7,264 nucleotides of DNA, taken from NCBI GenBank assembly GCA_021813645.1, contig JAKAJW010000378.1, positions 1 to 7,264 on the forward strand, read 5' to 3'. The position numbers and the translations under genes were made by a program. The notes beneath the pieces are model-generated. The model was not told where the DNA came from. It did not search any database and worked only from the letters and a program-made list of their open reading frames with translations. Shown here piece after piece: positions 5,048 through 7,264 of the stretch. Each line of letters starts with the position of its first letter. Positions within the stretch are counted from its first letter, which is position 1. Source of the DNA: Pseudomonadota bacterium. GTDB lineage: Bacteria; Pseudomonadota; Alphaproteobacteria; Rhodobacterales; Rhodobacteraceae.

Positions 5048-6958
5048 TCAGGTGAGCGGCTCGGGCTCCAAGCCGCCTTCTGCCTTCGGCGGCTTGGGTT
5101 TCGTCTTCGGGATGGCGGTCAGGCTCGTCGGGGTCGGCCCCTGATCCTCACCATCGCCGCGGCCGAGAGGCTCTCCGCGGATCACCCGCGTGATCTCGGC
5201 CCCGGTCAGGGTCTCGTATTCCAGCAGGCCCTGGGCCAAGCGGTGCAGATCTTCCATCTTGTCGGTCAGTATCTGCTTGGCCCTCTCATACCCCTCATCG
5301 ACGATTTTGCGGACCTCTTCATCGATCAGCTCCATGGTCTCCGGAGAGTGGGTAACGCCGCCCGAGTAGCTTCCCAGGTAGCTTTGCTGCTCATTGGCGT
5401 AGTCGATGTTGCCGAGCGGATCGGAGAAGCCAAATTGCGTCACCATCGCCCGCGCGATCTTGGTGACTTGCTGGATGTCCGACGCCGCGCCCGAGGTCAC
5501 GTTCTCCTTGCCGAAGATCAGCTCTTCCGCGACCTTGCCGCCCATCGCCATGGCGATCTTTGACTTGTACTTGGTGTAGGTCACCGACAACTGATCGCGC
5601 TCCGGCAGCGACAGCACGAGGCCGAGCGCCCGGCCCCGCGGGATGATCGTAGCCTTGTGGATCGGGTCGTGCTGCGGCACGTTGAGCCCGACGATGGCAT
5701 GGCCCGCCTCGTGATAGGCGGTCAGCTTCTTCTCGTCCTCGGTCATCACCATGGAGCGGCGCTCTGCCCCCATCATGACCTTGTCCTTGGCGCTCTCGAA
5801 GTCCTCCATGGTCACGAAGCGCCGGCCGACACGGGCGGCCATCAGCGCCGCCTCGTTCACGAGGTTGGCTAGGTCGGCGCCGGAGAAGCCGGGCGTCCCC
5901 CGCGCGATGATCCGGAGGTCGACATCCGGGCCAAGCGGGACTTTGCGCGCATGGACGCCGAGGATCTTCTCGCGACCCTTGATGTCAGGGTTCGGCACCT
6001 GGATCTGGCGGTCGAACCGACCGGGACGCAAAAGCGCCGGGTCGAGAACGTCGGGCCGGTTGGTCGCGGCGACGATGATGATACCCTCGTTCGCCTCGAA
6101 GCCGTCCATCTCGACCAGAAGCTGGTTCAGCGTCTGCTCGCGCTCGTCGTTGCCGCCGCCGTAGCCCACGCCGCGCGACCGGCCCACGGCGTCGATTTCG
6201 TCGATGAAGACGATGCAGGGCGCGTTCTTTTTCGCCTGCTCGAACATGTCGCGTACCCGGCTGGCGCCGACGCCAACGAACATTTCCACGAAATCCGAAC
6301 CGGAAATCGTGAAGAACGGCACGCCTGCCTCGCCGGCGATGGCCCGCGCCAGAAGCGTCTTGCCGGTGCCCGGCGGGCCGACCAGCAGTGCGCCCTTCGG
6401 GATCTTGCCGCCGAGGCGCGAGAATTTCTGCGGGTTGCGCAGGAACTCGACGATCTCTTCGAGCTCCTCCTTGGCCTCATCGATGCCGGCCACGTCGTCG
6501 AAGGTCACCCGTCCCTGCTTCTCGGTGAGCAGCTTTGCGCGCGACTTGCCGAAGCCCATGGCCCCGCCTTTGCCGCCGCCCTGCATCCGGTTCATGAAGA
6601 ACAGCCAGATGCCGATCAGCACGATGAAGGGCAGCCAGACGCCCAAGAGCGACATGAAGCCGGATTGCTGCTGCGCCTTGGCGTCGACAACCACGTTCTT
6701 TGCCAACAGCTTGTCGGTGACATTCTCGCCCTCGGGCTTGATCGTCATGTACTGCGAGCCCGACTTGTCACGCACCATGAGCCGCTCGCCGTCCATCGTG
6801 ACGCTTGAGACGTCACCGTCGTTCAGCTTCTGCACGAAATCGGAATAGGGGACGGTGCGCGTGGCCATCGTCGTCTCCGATCCGCTGAACAGGTTGAAAA
6901 GGGCCAGGATCAGCAGAAACAGAACGACCCAGAATGCGATATTGCGCGCGTTGCCCAC
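5048..6958 (-). CDS. ftsH: ATP-dependent zinc metalloprotease FtsH
   Basis: FtsH is a hexameric inner-membrane AAA+ protease that extracts and degrades misassembled membrane proteins and selected soluble regulators. The 636-residue product is complete. Its order is: first membrane helix about 6-24, periplasmic segment 25-103, second helix about 104-121, then the cytoplasmic AAA domain with Walker A GPPGTGKT (194-201), pore motif FVG (227-229), Walker B FIDEID (251-256) and arginine fingers in RPGRFDR (R311, R314). The protease domain follows, with zinc motif HEAGH (H416, E417, H420) and the third ligand probably D494 in SGAASD. The tail (603-636) is rich in Pro, Lys and Glu. The start is GTG at 6958, giving MGNARNIAFW; AAGGAGG lies six bases upstream. 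The longer frame to a TTG at 7000 would translate the ribosome binding site itself and is rejected. It lies 90 bp after tilS and ends in a strong terminator. All catalytic residues are present. Confidence 0.98.
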   Translation of the reverse strand: MGNARNIAFWVVLFLLILALFNLFSGSETTMATRTVPYSDFVQKLNDGDVSSVTMDGERLMVRDKSGSQYMTIKPEGENVTDKLLAKNVVVDAKAQQQSGFMSLLGVWLPFIVLIGIWLFFMNRMQGGGKGGAMGFGKSRAKLLTEKQGRVTFDDVAGIDEAKEELEEIVEFLRNPQKFSRLGGKIPKGALLVGPPGTGKTLLARAIAGEAGVPFFTISGSDFVEMFVGVGASRVRDMFEQAKKNAPCIVFIDEIDAVGRSRGVGYGGGNDEREQTLNQLLVEMDGFEANEGIIIVAATNRPDVLDPALLRPGRFDRQIQVPNPDIKGREKILGVHARKVPLGPDVDLRIIARGTPGFSGADLANLVNEAALMAARVGRRFVTMEDFESAKDKVMMGAERRSMVMTEDEKKLTAYHEAGHAIVGLNVPQHDPIHKATIIPRGRALGLVLSLPERDQLSVTYTKYKSKIAMAMGGKVAEELIFGKENVTSGAASDIQQVTKIARAMVTQFGFSDPLGNIDYANEQQSYLGSYSGGVTHSPETMELIDEEVRKIVDEGYERAKQILTDKMEDLHRLAQGLLEYETLTGAEITRVIRGEPLGRGDGEDQGPTPTSLTAIPKTKPKPPKAEGGLEPEPLT

Positions 6959-6964
6959 GGGGCT

Positions 6965-6971
6965 CCTCCTT
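6965..6971 (-). promoter_or_regulatory. Ribosome binding site deciding the GTG start of ftsH
   Basis: AAGGAGG on the minus strand lies six bases before GTG 6958, nearly the full complement of the 16S rRNA 3' end. It fixes the non-ATG start and excludes the longer TTG-initiated frame. Confidence 0.9.
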
Positions 6972-6983
6972 GCAGACGGCGGA

Positions 6984-7001
6984 CGCGCCAAGCGCGCCAA
7001 G
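6984..7001 (-). repeat. Two tandem copies of a 9-bp unit in the ftsH leader
   Basis: The unit CTTGGCGCG (minus strand) occurs twice without a gap, at 6993-7001 and 6984-6992, between the candidate promoter and the ftsH ribosome binding site. Its role is unknown. It may be chance in GC-rich DNA or a short slippage duplication. Confidence 0.6.
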
Positions 7002-7024
7002 CGCCGCCGATGTGCTTCCTGCCT

Positions 7025-7052
7025 AAAATAGAGATTAGTCGGGGGCGTTCAA
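7025..7052 (-). promoter_or_regulatory. Candidate ftsH promoter at the end of tilS
   Basis: On the minus strand TTGAAC (7047-7052) and TATTTT (7025-7030) are 16 bp apart, each matching four of six positions of the sigma-70 hexamers. The TTGAA core followed by a C-rich stretch also recalls heat-shock (RpoH) promoters, and ftsH is heat-shock controlled in E. coli. The first element overlaps the tilS stop codon. This is a weak match by eye, and read-through from tilS is equally possible because no terminator lies between the genes. Confidence 0.35.
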
Positions 7053-7264
7053 TGCGATAAAATCGAGAGAAAGTAGTCAGCTTCGCCACGGACGAGTTCC
7101 GCGCGCCAGCTAGCGGGGTTACCGGCGAGGGGAGCCGCGACGAGATCTGCCCCGCGCCAAACCGACGGAGAGGCCAGCAGGGTCGCGCGCCCGAGGCCAG
7201 TCTCTCGCCAGCGCGAACAAGTGGCGAGGCCGACCTCACCCAGCGCGGCGATCTCAAGCCCTGC
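7049..7264 (-). CDS. tilS: tRNA(Ile)-lysidine synthetase, C-terminal fragment (cut by the window edge)
   Basis: The last 71 codons of a minus-strand gene run from the right edge to TGA at 7049-7051. The product reads like the C-terminal end of rhodobacterial TilS: a loop (EVGLATCSRWRETGL), the segment ATLLASPSVWRGADLVAAPLAG, then a short tail ending in DYFLSILSH. TilS attaches lysine to the wobble cytidine of the tRNA(Ile) CAU anticodon so that it reads AUA. The catalytic N-terminal PP-loop (SGGxDS motif) lies outside the window and cannot be checked. Third positions are G/C rich, as expected for coding sequence here, except in the last ten codons. The directly adjacent ftsH in the same direction is a conserved arrangement in many bacteria and strengthens the call. 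Confidence 0.78.
   Translation of the reverse strand, partial: AGLEIAALGEVGLATCSRWRETGLGRATLLASPSVWRGADLVAAPLAGNPASWRAELVRGEADYFLSILSH

Noticed and set aside
5951..6808. Plus-strand open frame of 285 codons antisense to ftsH
   Set aside because: It lies wholly inside the conserved FtsH coding region, and its His/Asp/Leu-rich product shows no recognisable domain.
6959..7000. N-terminal extension of FtsH to a TTG at 7000
   Set aside because: It would translate the strong ribosome binding site (6965-6971) and the tandem repeat; GTG 6958 gives the typical FtsH start.

Overview
The window looks like an ordinary chromosomal stretch of a GC-rich alphaproteobacterium, most likely a member of the Rhodobacterales (Rhodobacter, Paracoccus or Roseobacter-like). 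The basis is the style of the encoded proteins (FtsH beginning GNARNIAFW, FTHFS beginning MAVKTDIEIAREA, a short TilS tail directly before ftsH) and the strong G/C preference at third codon positions. I recall the family resemblances from memory; no database search was run. No tRNA, rRNA, CRISPR array, insertion sequence, phage gene or integrase was seen.

Every gene I can support lies on the minus strand, so transcription runs from high to low coordinates. In that order: (1) the C-terminal end of tilS, tRNA(Ile)-lysidine synthetase, cut by the right edge (7049-7264); (2) ftsH, the membrane AAA+ zinc protease, starting at GTG 6958 behind a near-perfect Shine-Dalgarno; (3) a strong intrinsic terminator (4995-5031); (4) a tam-type trans-aconitate 2-methyltransferase (4151-4939) and, overlapping its stop codon by one base, a MOSC-domain protein (3546-4151); (5) a 189-bp structured gap followed by fhs, formate-tetrahydrofolate ligase (1680-3356); (6) a 251-bp gap and folD, methylene-THF dehydrogenase/cyclohydrolase (538-1428); (7) a 138-bp AT-richer gap and the N-terminal part of a four-helix membrane protein cut by the left edge (1-399), probably a membrane-anchored LytTR-type regulator.

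Functionally, tilS and ftsH form a common housekeeping neighbourhood (decoding accuracy and membrane protein quality control). Fhs and FolD together interconvert formate, 10-formyl-THF, methenyl-THF and methylene-THF, a complete route from formate into the C1-folate pool in two proteins. Tam and the MOSC protein look translationally coupled and may both serve metabolite damage control or detoxification, which is inference.

I found no clearly new multi-gene system. The points most worth a second look are non-coding: an alternative fold overlapping the ftsH terminator, a ten-G tract directly before the tam start, an interrupted hairpin between the MOSC gene and fhs, and a palindromic AT-rich patch in front of the membrane regulator.
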